64,000 nt of DNA from Lachnospiraceae bacterium (GTDB lineage Bacteria; Bacillota; Clostridia; Lachnospirales; Lachnospiraceae). The stretch spans positions 24,042 through 88,041 of the forward strand of contig JAFUIR010000018.1 in the NCBI GenBank assembly GCA_017468395.1, written 5' to 3'. Numbering within the stretch: position 1 is the stretch's first letter; the number at the start of each line of letters is the position of its first letter. The notes below the pieces were generated by a model that was not told the origin of the DNA, made no database searches, and saw only the letters and a program-made list of their open reading frames with translations. This document shows, one piece after another, positions 1 to 8,463 of this stretch. The position numbers were made by a program, and so were the translations under genes.

Positions 1-1154
1 TAATCGGTCCTTCGTCAGGACAAGGTTCGGGCGGTGCATCCGGCGTTATGCCGGGAACGGGCGGTTTGCCATACGAATCTCAGGAAGGCGAAAGCCAGAT
101 GCAGGGCGCAGAAGGCGCAGCGGGGCAGCCTGGTTTGCCAAAAGAGTCTTTGGGAGAAAAGGTAAGCCGTGTAGCAGGCGAAATAAAATTTGCAGTGACG
201 GATGTGTATGACAAAATGGTACTGAGCATTCAGGAAATCATTTTGTTAAAAGAAAAGAGTCAATTTGCACCATGGGTTTTAGGTCTGTTTGTGGCTTTAT
301 TTGTAGAAGGACTATTGTATTTGGTGCTCCAAAAGAAGGAGCGTGGCTCCATGTTTCTTTCCGTGGCTACATTTGGCGCACTGATGTCTGTTTTACAGGC
401 ATCTGCAAAAATCGGAGTTCCGTCATTGATGGATGCCAACAGGTGCGGCGTATATTATACGTTTATGATTGGTTTGGAAGTCAGCATGGTTGTGGATGGA
501 ATGCTGGATATTCTGATAGGGAAATTGAAACAAAAATGGGTGTTAAGTGCGGTATCTTTTGCAGTACTTTCACTGTGCTGTTTCTTCTTCTGGAACTATG
601 GCGGTATCAGGAAACCGATTTTGGCAGAGACATTGGAAACAAACGGTGCAGTGGCATGTCTTACCAATATTCTTTTGGAGGAAGAGGATTTTACATGGAC
701 TATTTGTTCGGCAAACGATGAACTTCGTATGGCGGAAGACCATGGATATCACTATGAAATATCGGAACTTCTAAAGAAAATGGAGGGAGTGGGCAGTTTA
801 GGTTCCCTTTATCTTCCAACGGAGACAGTTTACTTTTTTGTTGAGAAAAAGCCTCTTGATTATCTGGTGCCCCATGAACACAGCGGGGAATATATCTCGG
901 AAGAAGGGGCGAAGCAGGATTTTCCTTGGGTAACGGGTATCAGTCTTTATCAGGGAGAAAACCGCTGGATTTATATGTCCAAGATGTATTATTGGGCGCA
1001 GGCATTTAGGAAGGCCTACCCCAACGAGATGAAAGTTTATATGGAAACGGATGATTTCATTTGCTATAAGTTGGAGCAGAATGTAAATCACCTTTACAAT
1101 TTATGTATTGATTACGGATACAATAATGTTGCGCAGACAAGTGTGAATCAGTAA
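1..1154 (+). CDS. Polytopic membrane protein of Pel-like locus, 5' truncated
   Basis: The frame is open to the left edge of the window (codons from base 3), so the true start lies outside; the ATG at 48 is internal. The visible N-terminus is rich in Gly/Ser/Ala/Gln and looks disordered. It is followed by about four hydrophobic helices (from FAPWVLGLF to FAVLSLCCFFFWNYGG) and then a roughly 170-residue soluble C-terminal part containing YFFVEKKPL and KVYMETDDFICY. That tail resembles the extracytoplasmic end of some large membrane glycosyltransferases, but no catalytic motif is visible. The next gene starts 16 bases after the stop and pelF/pelG follow, so a role in exopolysaccharide assembly is inferred from context. 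It could instead be the C-terminal half of a larger polymerase or a PelE/PelD-position protein; I see no GAF or GGDEF domain. Confidence 0.6.
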   Translation, partial: IGPSSGQGSGGASGVMPGTGGLPYESQEGESQMQGAEGAAGQPGLPKESLGEKVSRVAGEIKFAVTDVYDKMVLSIQEIILLKEKSQFAPWVLGLFVALFVEGLLYLVLQKKERGSMFLSVATFGALMSVLQASAKIGVPSLMDANRCGVYYTFMIGLEVSMVVDGMLDILIGKLKQKWVLSAVSFAVLSLCCFFFWNYGGIRKPILAETLETNGAVACLTNILLEEEDFTWTICSANDELRMAEDHGYHYEISELLKKMEGVGSLGSLYLPTETVYFFVEKKPLDYLVPHEHSGEYISEEGAKQDFPWVTGISLYQGENRWIYMSKMYYWAQAFRKAYPNEMKVYMETDDFICYKLEQNVNHLYNLCIDYGYNNVAQTSVNQ

Positions 1155-1170
1155 AAGGACGGTGTGCCCA

Positions 1171-2982
1171 ATGATATCCCGCAGGAATTTTTTGAATGTG
1201 ACATTGATGATGATGGCACTGTTTTTCCTGTTTCAGTTTACAGTGGTTGTCAAAGAAAATTGGAAACAGTACGAAACAAATGAATATATGTCGGAAAAAA
1301 ATACACTGCCGGAAGAAACGCCGGAGGCGTCTTTGGGGGACGGGGATTTTGTAGGAGAAAGCCAAAAGACGTACATAGTGTTAGTTAGCGATACGTCGGA
1401 TGAAAGTCTGGTAGATGTAGTTAAGCAGTGGTGTAAGTATTCAAAGAGAACGTTATATGTTTACGATGATTTGGAGGCATATACAAAAGCCGGAAAAAGT
1501 GAGCCGGAACTGTTGCTTCTTGACAAGGTGGGAGAAGAAGACATTCCCCAATTGCAACAATTGGTAAAAGAGGGAATATCACTTTGTTTTTGCCATATGC
1601 CGGATTACGCAGTGGTATCCCAAAATGAAACTTTACGAAGCATTTTGGGAATAAAAGAGTGCATACTGGAGGAAACAACCCTTACCGGTATACATTTGTT
1701 TGAAGGATTTTTACTTGGCGGAGAAGCCATATACGAACCGGAAAAAGAGGAAGAGCAGAAACTTCAGGATATGGATTTGAAGGTGCCCTGGTATGTGCTG
1801 GACAGTGAAACCAAGGCATATATGGTAGGCCTGAAAAGTGATATGGTCAATGCACCGAAAAATGAGCAGCTTCCGCCTGTTATTTGGAGACATAGTGCGG
1901 ACGGAACCATGGTCTTTGCGGTTGTGGGAGACTATATGCAGCAGATAACCGGTATGGGTATTTTGAGTGCTATGGTGGCTGAGAAAAACGTTTATGAACT
2001 GTATCCGGTGGTCAATGCACAAAATATGACTATTGTAAATTTTCCCGGTTTGGCTTCGGAAAACAAAGAGGAAATGGAGCAAATTTATGCCCGTACCCAA
2101 CAGAAATTGATGAGGGATGTTATTTGGCCCGGTTTAGAAATGATCCGGGAAAGGTCAGGAGTGAAGTATACATATTTGTTTGCGACTCAATTTGACTATA
2201 CGGATGGAAATGAACCCCAGACAGAAGACTTAATCTATTATCATAAGTTGATGAAAGAAGGCGGTGCGGAAGCAGGAATTTCCTTGGACCACAAAGAAAG
2301 TATTTCTCTTTCCGAAAAAATGGAGCGGGATGCTCTTTTTTGGGAAAGCACCGAGAACAGTTATATATATGGCAGTTATTACGTTAAACCGGGGGAACTG
2401 AGACAGTTTGCCGGCGGACTTGAATTGCCAAAGGAAGTACGTACGGTTGCTTCTGATTATGAGGAAGGAAGCGAACTTTTTTCCTTTTTAACAGAAGACA
2501 TTACGGTACAGAGGGCTACTGCCAACGGATATAAGCATACTTATCAGGATAACTTTAAATTGAGAAGTCTGGAGACCGCGCTGGGCTATTCCCACATAAT
2601 GGTGGATTTGAATGACATTTATTGGCCCGACACAAAAGACGACCGGTGGGAAATTTTGAGTGATGAATTAGCCAAAAACACAGGAACTTATTGGAAGGCT
2701 TTTAAAGAATTTGAACAGACAGTGCTTTTGGAGAGCGATACAAGAGTGAGAAACTTTTTGGCTCTGGATTATGAACATTACCGGCTGGAAAATTGTATTA
2801 CCCTGCAGGTAGAAAACCTGGAACAGCAGGCATGGTTTATTCTTAGGATGCACGGTGAGGATATTGCGGATGTTCAAGGAGGCACTTATAAACAGATAGA
2901 AAAAGATGTCTATCTGATTGAAGCCACCGGTGAACGTGTGGAAATTGTTTTGGAAGAACAGAAGATAAGGGTTGAGCCCTAA
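1171..2982 (+). CDS. DUF2194 domain protein, membrane anchored
   Basis: About 603 residues with one N-terminal transmembrane helix (MMMALFFLFQFTVVV), then a large soluble part expected outside the membrane. Overall sequence and position match the DUF2194 proteins that accompany pelF and pelG in Firmicutes Pel-like clusters. A role comparable to the polymer-modifying hydrolase/deacetylase PelA is an inference; no metal-binding deacetylase motif is obvious. A GTG at 1162 opens the frame, but AAAGGAC at 1154-1160 is only one base from it and ten bases from the ATG at 1171, so 1171 is preferred. It lies between the truncated membrane protein and pelF with short gaps, consistent with one operon. 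Confidence 0.7.
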   Translation: MISRRNFLNVTLMMMALFFLFQFTVVVKENWKQYETNEYMSEKNTLPEETPEASLGDGDFVGESQKTYIVLVSDTSDESLVDVVKQWCKYSKRTLYVYDDLEAYTKAGKSEPELLLLDKVGEEDIPQLQQLVKEGISLCFCHMPDYAVVSQNETLRSILGIKECILEETTLTGIHLFEGFLLGGEAIYEPEKEEEQKLQDMDLKVPWYVLDSETKAYMVGLKSDMVNAPKNEQLPPVIWRHSADGTMVFAVVGDYMQQITGMGILSAMVAEKNVYELYPVVNAQNMTIVNFPGLASENKEEMEQIYARTQQKLMRDVIWPGLEMIRERSGVKYTYLFATQFDYTDGNEPQTEDLIYYHKLMKEGGAEAGISLDHKESISLSEKMERDALFWESTENSYIYGSYYVKPGELRQFAGGLELPKEVRTVASDYEEGSELFSFLTEDITVQRATANGYKHTYQDNFKLRSLETALGYSHIMVDLNDIYWPDTKDDRWEILSDELAKNTGTYWKAFKEFEQTVLLESDTRVRNFLALDYEHYRLENCITLQVENLEQQAWFILRMHGEDIADVQGGTYKQIEKDVYLIEATGERVEIVLEEQKIRVEP

Positions 2983-3018
2983 GCATAGAAGCGGCATAGG
3001 ATAGGGTAGAGGTGAATT

Positions 3019-4434
3019 ATGAGAATATGTATTGTGGCAGAAGGCTGCTATCCGTATGTGGTAGGCGGTGTGTCCGGCTGGATTGACAGTTTAATCCGCT
3101 CTTTTCCGGAGCATGAATTTGTACTGCTGGCAATTGTAGCCAACCGCTCCCAGAGAGGTAAGTTTGTTTACAAACTGCCGGAGAATCTGGTGGAGATTTA
3201 CGAGCACTACCTGGAAGATGTGGACTGGGGAAAAGAGTCTAAAAAGAAATTGCATTTAAGCCAGAAAGAATACAAAGCCCTCAGAAGCCTTTTGTTAAAC
3301 CAAAAGGTAGACTGGGATGTGCTTTTTGACTTGTTCCAAAACAGAAAATTCTCCATAGATGCCCTGCTTATGGGACCTGACTTTTTGCAGGCGGCCATGG
3401 AATGTTATCAGCAGCAGTATTCCCAGATTGTGTTTTCGGATTTTTTGTGGACACTGCGTTCCATTTATTTACCTTTGTGTCTGACTTTGCAGATGGAATT
3501 GCCTAAGGCGGATGTGTATCATTGTGTGGCTACCGGATATGCAGGTGTGCTGGGCAGTATGGCGCAATATAAACATGGTTGTAAACTACTGATTTCGGAG
3601 CACGGAATTTACACAAGAGAACGTGAAGAAGAATTGGTAAAGGCCACTTGGGTAGTGGGAATCTACAAAAATATTTGGATTGACCAATTTAAAAAAATGT
3701 CACGTCTGGCATACGAAAGGGCGGATATTGTAACAAGTCTTTATGCCCATGCCAGAGAATTACAAATTGAACTGGGATGTCCCGCAGAGAAAACAAGGAT
3801 TACACCTAATGGAATTAAAACTGCCCGCTTGGCGGATTTGCCCGGAAAAACAGAGGAAGATGAAGATAAAATCAATATAGGTGCCATTCTTCGTGTAACA
3901 CCTATTAAGGACGTTAAGAGTATGATTCAGGCATTTGCCTTTGCCAAGGGTAAGCAGCCGAATCTGAAATTGTGGATTATGGGTCCTTGTGATGAAGAGG
4001 AAGAGTATGCCCAGGAGTGCTATGATTTGGTGGAGGCGCTACAGGTGGAAGATGTGGTGTTTACAGGCCGAATTGATATTAAAGATTATTTAGGGCGTAT
4101 GGATGTTACGATATTGACCAGTATCAGTGAAGGTCAACCTTTAACTATATTGGAAGGCTTTGCGGCTCATAAGCCCGTGATTGCCACTGATGTAGGAAAT
4201 TGTAAGGGGCTGATTTTCGGGGAGGATGACGGCATCGGTCCTGCGGGAATACTGACCCACGTTATGAATATTGAAGAAATATCCCAAGCCATGGTGGATA
4301 TGGCAGTGCGTCCCCAGATGCGCATAGAGATGGGTGAAAACGGTTATCGCCGCGTAATGGCTAAATACCGGATTGAACAGATGGTGGAAACCTATAAAAA
4401 TATTTATTTGGAATTGAAGGAAGAAAAGGAGTAA
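3019..4434 (+). CDS. pelF: PelF-type GT4 glycosyltransferase
   Basis: 471 residues. The N-terminus (MRICIVAEGCYPYVVGGVSGW) is typical of PelF, the cytosolic retaining GT-B transferase that uses a UDP-sugar to build the Pel polymer. The C-terminal Rossmann half carries the donor-site region ILRVTPIKDVK and the EX7E motif in SISEGQPLTILE, whose two glutamates are intact. Length is close to that of known PelF proteins. The start is supported by AGAGGTG seven bases before the ATG. The stop codon is followed at once by the pelG-like gene, whose ribosome-binding site (AAGGAG) lies at the very end of this coding region, so the two are probably translationally coupled. Function as polymer synthase is from family knowledge; polymer identity is unknown. 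Confidence 0.9.
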   Translation: MRICIVAEGCYPYVVGGVSGWIDSLIRSFPEHEFVLLAIVANRSQRGKFVYKLPENLVEIYEHYLEDVDWGKESKKKLHLSQKEYKALRSLLLNQKVDWDVLFDLFQNRKFSIDALLMGPDFLQAAMECYQQQYSQIVFSDFLWTLRSIYLPLCLTLQMELPKADVYHCVATGYAGVLGSMAQYKHGCKLLISEHGIYTREREEELVKATWVVGIYKNIWIDQFKKMSRLAYERADIVTSLYAHARELQIELGCPAEKTRITPNGIKTARLADLPGKTEEDEDKINIGAILRVTPIKDVKSMIQAFAFAKGKQPNLKLWIMGPCDEEEEYAQECYDLVEALQVEDVVFTGRIDIKDYLGRMDVTILTSISEGQPLTILEGFAAHKPVIATDVGNCKGLIFGEDDGIGPAGILTHVMNIEEISQAMVDMAVRPQMRIEMGENGYRRVMAKYRIEQMVETYKNIYLELKEEKE

Positions 4435-4436
4435 CT

Positions 4437-7088
4437 ATGGCCGGAATTGGTGTGAAACTGAACCGCATATATGAAAAAAATACCATTACCACCAATTTGG
4501 TAGGCTTCGGCTACAGTCTGGTTATGACGGTAGCCCCTATGTTTCTGGTAATTCTTTCTGTGTTTGCTGTGGGAAAAATCGTTGAACTTAATTCCGTGGG
4601 ATATGCGCAAAGAGAATTGTTGTCCTGCACCACGCTTTACATATTTATTTTTTCCATGCTTGTAACCACACCTTTTAATGCGGTTTTGTCCAGGTATTTG
4701 GCGGATGTTATTTACGAGGAACAGTATGATGATATCCAGCCTTGCTTTCATGTGGGACTTCTTTTGAATGTGGTGCTTGGGGCGGCTGTGGGAGTGCCTT
4801 TTTGTATTTGGCAATACATAGTCAGTGACACGCCGATTCATTTTATTTTTACGGGCTTTTGTGCCTATATGGCCTTGATTTTGGTGTTCTATTCCATGCT
4901 GTATTTGTCAGTTTGTAAAGACTATCAGAAGATATTTGTGTTCTTCTTTGCGGGAACCGTGACCACCATTTTAACGGCAGTGTTATTTAACAAAGTGCTG
5001 GGATGGGAACCTACCTATACAGTATTGCTCTCTTTGACGTTAGGATTTGTTGTAACAGCAAGTCTGGAACTGAGTCTGGTAAGATGCTATTTTAAGAGAA
5101 ACAGCGGTAAATATGCGGCAGTGTTAAAGTATTTTGTGAAATACTGGCAACTTGCGGCGACCAACTTGTTGTTTACTTTGGGAATGTATATTCACAACAT
5201 GGTATTTTGGAATTCCGATATGGGAATTAAGGTAAACGGCTGTTTTTTCAGTGCGGGGCCTTATGATATGGCGACTTGTCTGGCCATGTTTACCAATATT
5301 ACATCCACGGTTATTTTTATGTCCAGAGTAGAAATGCACTTTCACGCAAAGTATAAGGCCTATTCTGAAGCGGTTATCGGTGGCAGACTGATGGATATCG
5401 AAAATGCCAAAAAGCGTATGTTCCGTCAGTTAGGTGCGGAAATTATGAATCTGGTCCGCATACAGTTTATTATTTCGGTCATTTTGTATTTGCTTTGTAT
5501 TATCTTTTTGCCGCAACTTGGCTTTTCGGGATTAACCTTACAGATTTACCCTTGTCTTGCGGCAGGCTATTTTATTTTATTTATCATGTATGCTGCTATG
5601 ATTTTCCTGTTTTATTTTAATGATATGACAGGATCACTGCTTACGACCATTGTATTTTGCGGAACGGTTCTGGTAGGCAGCATAGTTGCCATGAATGCCC
5701 AGCCTGTCTGGTACGGAGCCGGAGTGGTAATCGGAGGTTTCAGTGGATGGTGCGTGGCTTATTACCGGTTAAGGTGGGTAGAGCGCAATCTGGATGTACA
5801 CATTTTCTGCAATGGTCACCTGATGAAAAAGGGCAGAGGAACAAAACCGCCTGCACAGGTATTGTTTAGCAGGGAAAAAAATGAAAAGAAAAAATGGTTG
5901 TTTGTTATAAACACCCTTGGAAGAGCAGGGGCAGAAACTGCGCTTTTGGAATTACTGCGACATTTAGATGAAAAAGAGAATGAAATATCACTTTTGGTTA
6001 TGATGGGCCAAGGTGAGATGCTGGGAGAAATTCCGGAGCATGTGAAATTATTGAATAAGAAGTATTCGGAAAAGTCGGTGCAGACAAAGGCAGGACGCCG
6101 CAAGATGTACGGATATGCCCTGAAGATGCTGTTTAAAAGAGGAAGTATTTTCCGCAGGTTTATGTATCTGTGCAAGAATTTTGCCGAGATGAAAAAGAAG
6201 GGTTGCGTGATGCCCGATAAGTTATTGTGGCGGTTGATTGCAGATGGAGCGCCCCGGTTGAAAGAGGAATTTGATGTGGCGGTGGCCTACTTGGAGGGGG
6301 GCGCAGCCTACTATGTGGCGGATTACGTGAAAGCACAAAAAAAAGTGGCTTTTGTACATGTGGATTATGAACAGGCAGGATATAGCCGTTTATTGGACAA
6401 AAGTTGCTATGAAAATTATGATCGGATATTTACTATTTCCGGTGAGGTGCAGGAAAGTTTCCTGAAAATCTATCCCGAGCATGCTTCTAAAACGAGAATT
6501 CTCCATAATTTGCTGGATCAGGAATTGATTAGGAAAAAGGCAGAGGAAGCAGGCGGATTTACAGATGATTATGAAGGAATACGCCTGTTGACGGTTGGAA
6601 ATCTCATTGAGCAAAAGGGCTACGATGTGGCAATAGAAACAATGTATCTGCTGAAACAGGCAAATGCACCGGTGCGCTGGTACGTTATCGGTGAAGGGAA
6701 ATGCAGAAAAAAACTGGAAAAGAAAATCGAAGAACTGGGCTTGAAAAAAGATTTTCTGCTTCTTGGATATAAAGAGAATCCCTATCCTTGGATAAAACAG
6801 TGCGATTTGTATGTGCATGCTACCAGATATGAAGGAAAAAGTATGGCGGTGCAGGAGGCACAGGTTTTGGGGAAAGCCATTGTGGTGTCAGATTGCAGCG
6901 GCAATCGGGAGCAAATTTGCGGCGGTACGGATGGTGTGCTGTGTGAATTTGATGCGCAGAAGTTGAAAGAATGTATTATGCAACTGGCGGAAGATTCAGC
7001 GCTGCGCCAAAAATTGGGCGAGGCGGCTGCATGCAAAAATCAGGCAGGACAGGAAGAAATAGATAAATTACTTTCCGTTTTGGAGTAG
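4437..7088 (+). CDS. pelG: PelG polysaccharide transporter fused to GT4 glycosyltransferase
   Basis: 883 residues, roughly twice the usual PelG length. Residues 1 to about 460 are a polytopic membrane protein of about twelve helices beginning MAGIGVKLNRIYEKNTITTN, the recognisable PelG (MOP/Wzx-like) start; it would carry the polymer across the membrane. Residues about 480-883 form a complete GT-B glycosyltransferase: KKWLFVINTLGRAGAETALLE at the N-lobe, LLTVGNLIEQKGYDVAIE at the donor site and EX7E in RYEGKSMAVQE. No stop or frame change separates the two parts, so this is a true in-frame fusion. It starts two bases after pelF stops. The fused transferase may act on the polymer or a linkage unit at the export site; this is inference. 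Confidence 0.85.
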   Translation: MAGIGVKLNRIYEKNTITTNLVGFGYSLVMTVAPMFLVILSVFAVGKIVELNSVGYAQRELLSCTTLYIFIFSMLVTTPFNAVLSRYLADVIYEEQYDDIQPCFHVGLLLNVVLGAAVGVPFCIWQYIVSDTPIHFIFTGFCAYMALILVFYSMLYLSVCKDYQKIFVFFFAGTVTTILTAVLFNKVLGWEPTYTVLLSLTLGFVVTASLELSLVRCYFKRNSGKYAAVLKYFVKYWQLAATNLLFTLGMYIHNMVFWNSDMGIKVNGCFFSAGPYDMATCLAMFTNITSTVIFMSRVEMHFHAKYKAYSEAVIGGRLMDIENAKKRMFRQLGAEIMNLVRIQFIISVILYLLCIIFLPQLGFSGLTLQIYPCLAAGYFILFIMYAAMIFLFYFNDMTGSLLTTIVFCGTVLVGSIVAMNAQPVWYGAGVVIGGFSGWCVAYYRLRWVERNLDVHIFCNGHLMKKGRGTKPPAQVLFSREKNEKKKWLFVINTLGRAGAETALLELLRHLDEKENEISLLVMMGQGEMLGEIPEHVKLLNKKYSEKSVQTKAGRRKMYGYALKMLFKRGSIFRRFMYLCKNFAEMKKKGCVMPDKLLWRLIADGAPRLKEEFDVAVAYLEGGAAYYVADYVKAQKKVAFVHVDYEQAGYSRLLDKSCYENYDRIFTISGEVQESFLKIYPEHASKTRILHNLLDQELIRKKAEEAGGFTDDYEGIRLLTVGNLIEQKGYDVAIETMYLLKQANAPVRWYVIGEGKCRKKLEKKIEELGLKKDFLLLGYKENPYPWIKQCDLYVHATRYEGKSMAVQEAQVLGKAIVVSDCSGNREQICGGTDGVLCEFDAQKLKECIMQLAEDSALRQKLGEAAACKNQAGQEEIDKLLSVLE

Positions 7089-7119
7089 AAAAAGGCAGAT
7101 TTATAACTACCGGAAAGGC

Positions 7120-8463
7120 GTGAAACAGGTGAACATAAAGAAGTTGTTTCAAAAAAACAGTCACGGTTTTTCCAAAGCGTGGGAATTTGAGACGGAACTA
7201 TCAAAAGAAGAGAATACAAGTTTGGGTAATCCCGGGAGAGGCTGGTATCAACTTTATTCTTTTGCGGTGGAGCAAAAGATTGATCCGAAGGAACTGAAAT
7301 GGTCTTTGGATGCACAGGATGAGATAGCCCTTGTTGTGGTTGATATCGGCGCTTATCGTTCCCAACCTTTGGACGAAGAAGCATTGCATAATCTTAGGGA
7401 AATTTTGAAATTTTTTGCCCATTACCAAAAAGATATGATTCTTCGGATTGTATACGACAGAGAAGGAAAAGGGATGGAGCGAGAGCCGGGGCTGTATGCA
7501 AGGGTTACAGAGCATATGGAACAGGTAGGACCTATTCTGGCTGAGTATGCCCGGTCTATCTTGACTTTGCAAGGACTTTTTGTGGGAAATTGGGGCGAAA
7601 TGCATGGTTCTAAGTATTTGTCCAGGGAGCAGATGCAAGGTCTGGTTCAGACAATGGAAGAAGTTACAAAGGGCTTGTGCCCGTTGGCAGTGAGGCGTCC
7701 CGTGTTTTGGAGATGGGTTTCGGGACAGACTGCGTTTGGCGGAGAATATGCGGGAAATATTGGATTGTTTGACGATGCCATGTTTGCATCGGCTACTCAT
7801 CTGGGAACTTTTGGAGAAAAAGCAGCCAAAGAAGCCGGCTGGCAACTGCCTTGGAGAACGCAGGAAGAACTGCTTTTCCAAAAATGGTTGGGGGATTTTG
7901 TCCCTTGCGGCGGCGAAGCGGTAATGCCGGAAGATGGGGCGGAATCGGAAGATGCCCAAAATCCCGGTGCAGTTATAGACCGGCTTAAAACAATGCACAT
8001 AACCTATTTGAATCGAATTTATGATGGACGGTTATTGGAAAAGTGGAGACAGATTCCTTGCGGCGTGCCGGGACTGTGGCAGGAAAAAAGTTTGTATGAT
8101 TACATTGGTGGACATTTGGGCTATCGCTTTGTAATCACCGATGTCAAGGTAAGAAAAAAGCAGTCATTACAGATAGAAGTGATAATAGAAAATAAGGGTT
8201 TTGCAGGAATTTATGCCGAAACAGAGGTTTGGCTGGTGGTTGAGGGACAGTCGCCACAGGAAAGCCGGAGAGAGAAAATAGACTGTGACCCGAGAACTTG
8301 GAAAAGTGGAAGCCAAAATGTGATTGTGGGCTGTTTGCCGGAAGAAAGCGGCAGAGTTTATCTGGAACTGCATAGAAAATGGGACAAAAAAACCATCCGG
8401 CCCGGAAATAAATGTGAGCCGGATGGAAAGGTTTACTTGGGAAGGCTTACTTGGAAACAGTAA
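7120..8463 (+). CDS. DUF4874/DUF4832 domain protein, cytosolic form
   Basis: 447 residues with no signal peptide or membrane helix visible. The N-terminal phrase NPGRGWYQLYSF and the later segments LQGLFVGNWGEMHGS, VRRPVFWRW and NRIYDGRLLEKWR are hallmarks of DUF4874/DUF4832 proteins, predicted to have a glycoside-hydrolase-like barrel followed by a beta domain. No enzymatic activity is established for the family to my knowledge. The GTG at 7120 lies two bases after GGAAAGG; a second in-frame GTG at 7129 has better spacing and may be the true start. It follows pelG by 31 bases, so it probably ends the operon. Its last 17 bases overlap the end of the opposing paralogue. A role in polymer hydrolysis or modification is inferred from context only. 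Confidence 0.7.
   Translation: MKQVNIKKLFQKNSHGFSKAWEFETELSKEENTSLGNPGRGWYQLYSFAVEQKIDPKELKWSLDAQDEIALVVVDIGAYRSQPLDEEALHNLREILKFFAHYQKDMILRIVYDREGKGMEREPGLYARVTEHMEQVGPILAEYARSILTLQGLFVGNWGEMHGSKYLSREQMQGLVQTMEEVTKGLCPLAVRRPVFWRWVSGQTAFGGEYAGNIGLFDDAMFASATHLGTFGEKAAKEAGWQLPWRTQEELLFQKWLGDFVPCGGEAVMPEDGAESEDAQNPGAVIDRLKTMHITYLNRIYDGRLLEKWRQIPCGVPGLWQEKSLYDYIGGHLGYRFVITDVKVRKKQSLQIEVIIENKGFAGIYAETEVWLVVEGQSPQESRREKIDCDPRTWKSGSQNVIVGCLPEESGRVYLELHRKWDKKTIRPGNKCEPDGKVYLGRLTWKQ

Noticed and set aside
7201-7998. 265-codon minus-strand reading frame
   Set aside because: Antisense to the DUF4832 gene with unlikely composition (high Cys, His, Phe).
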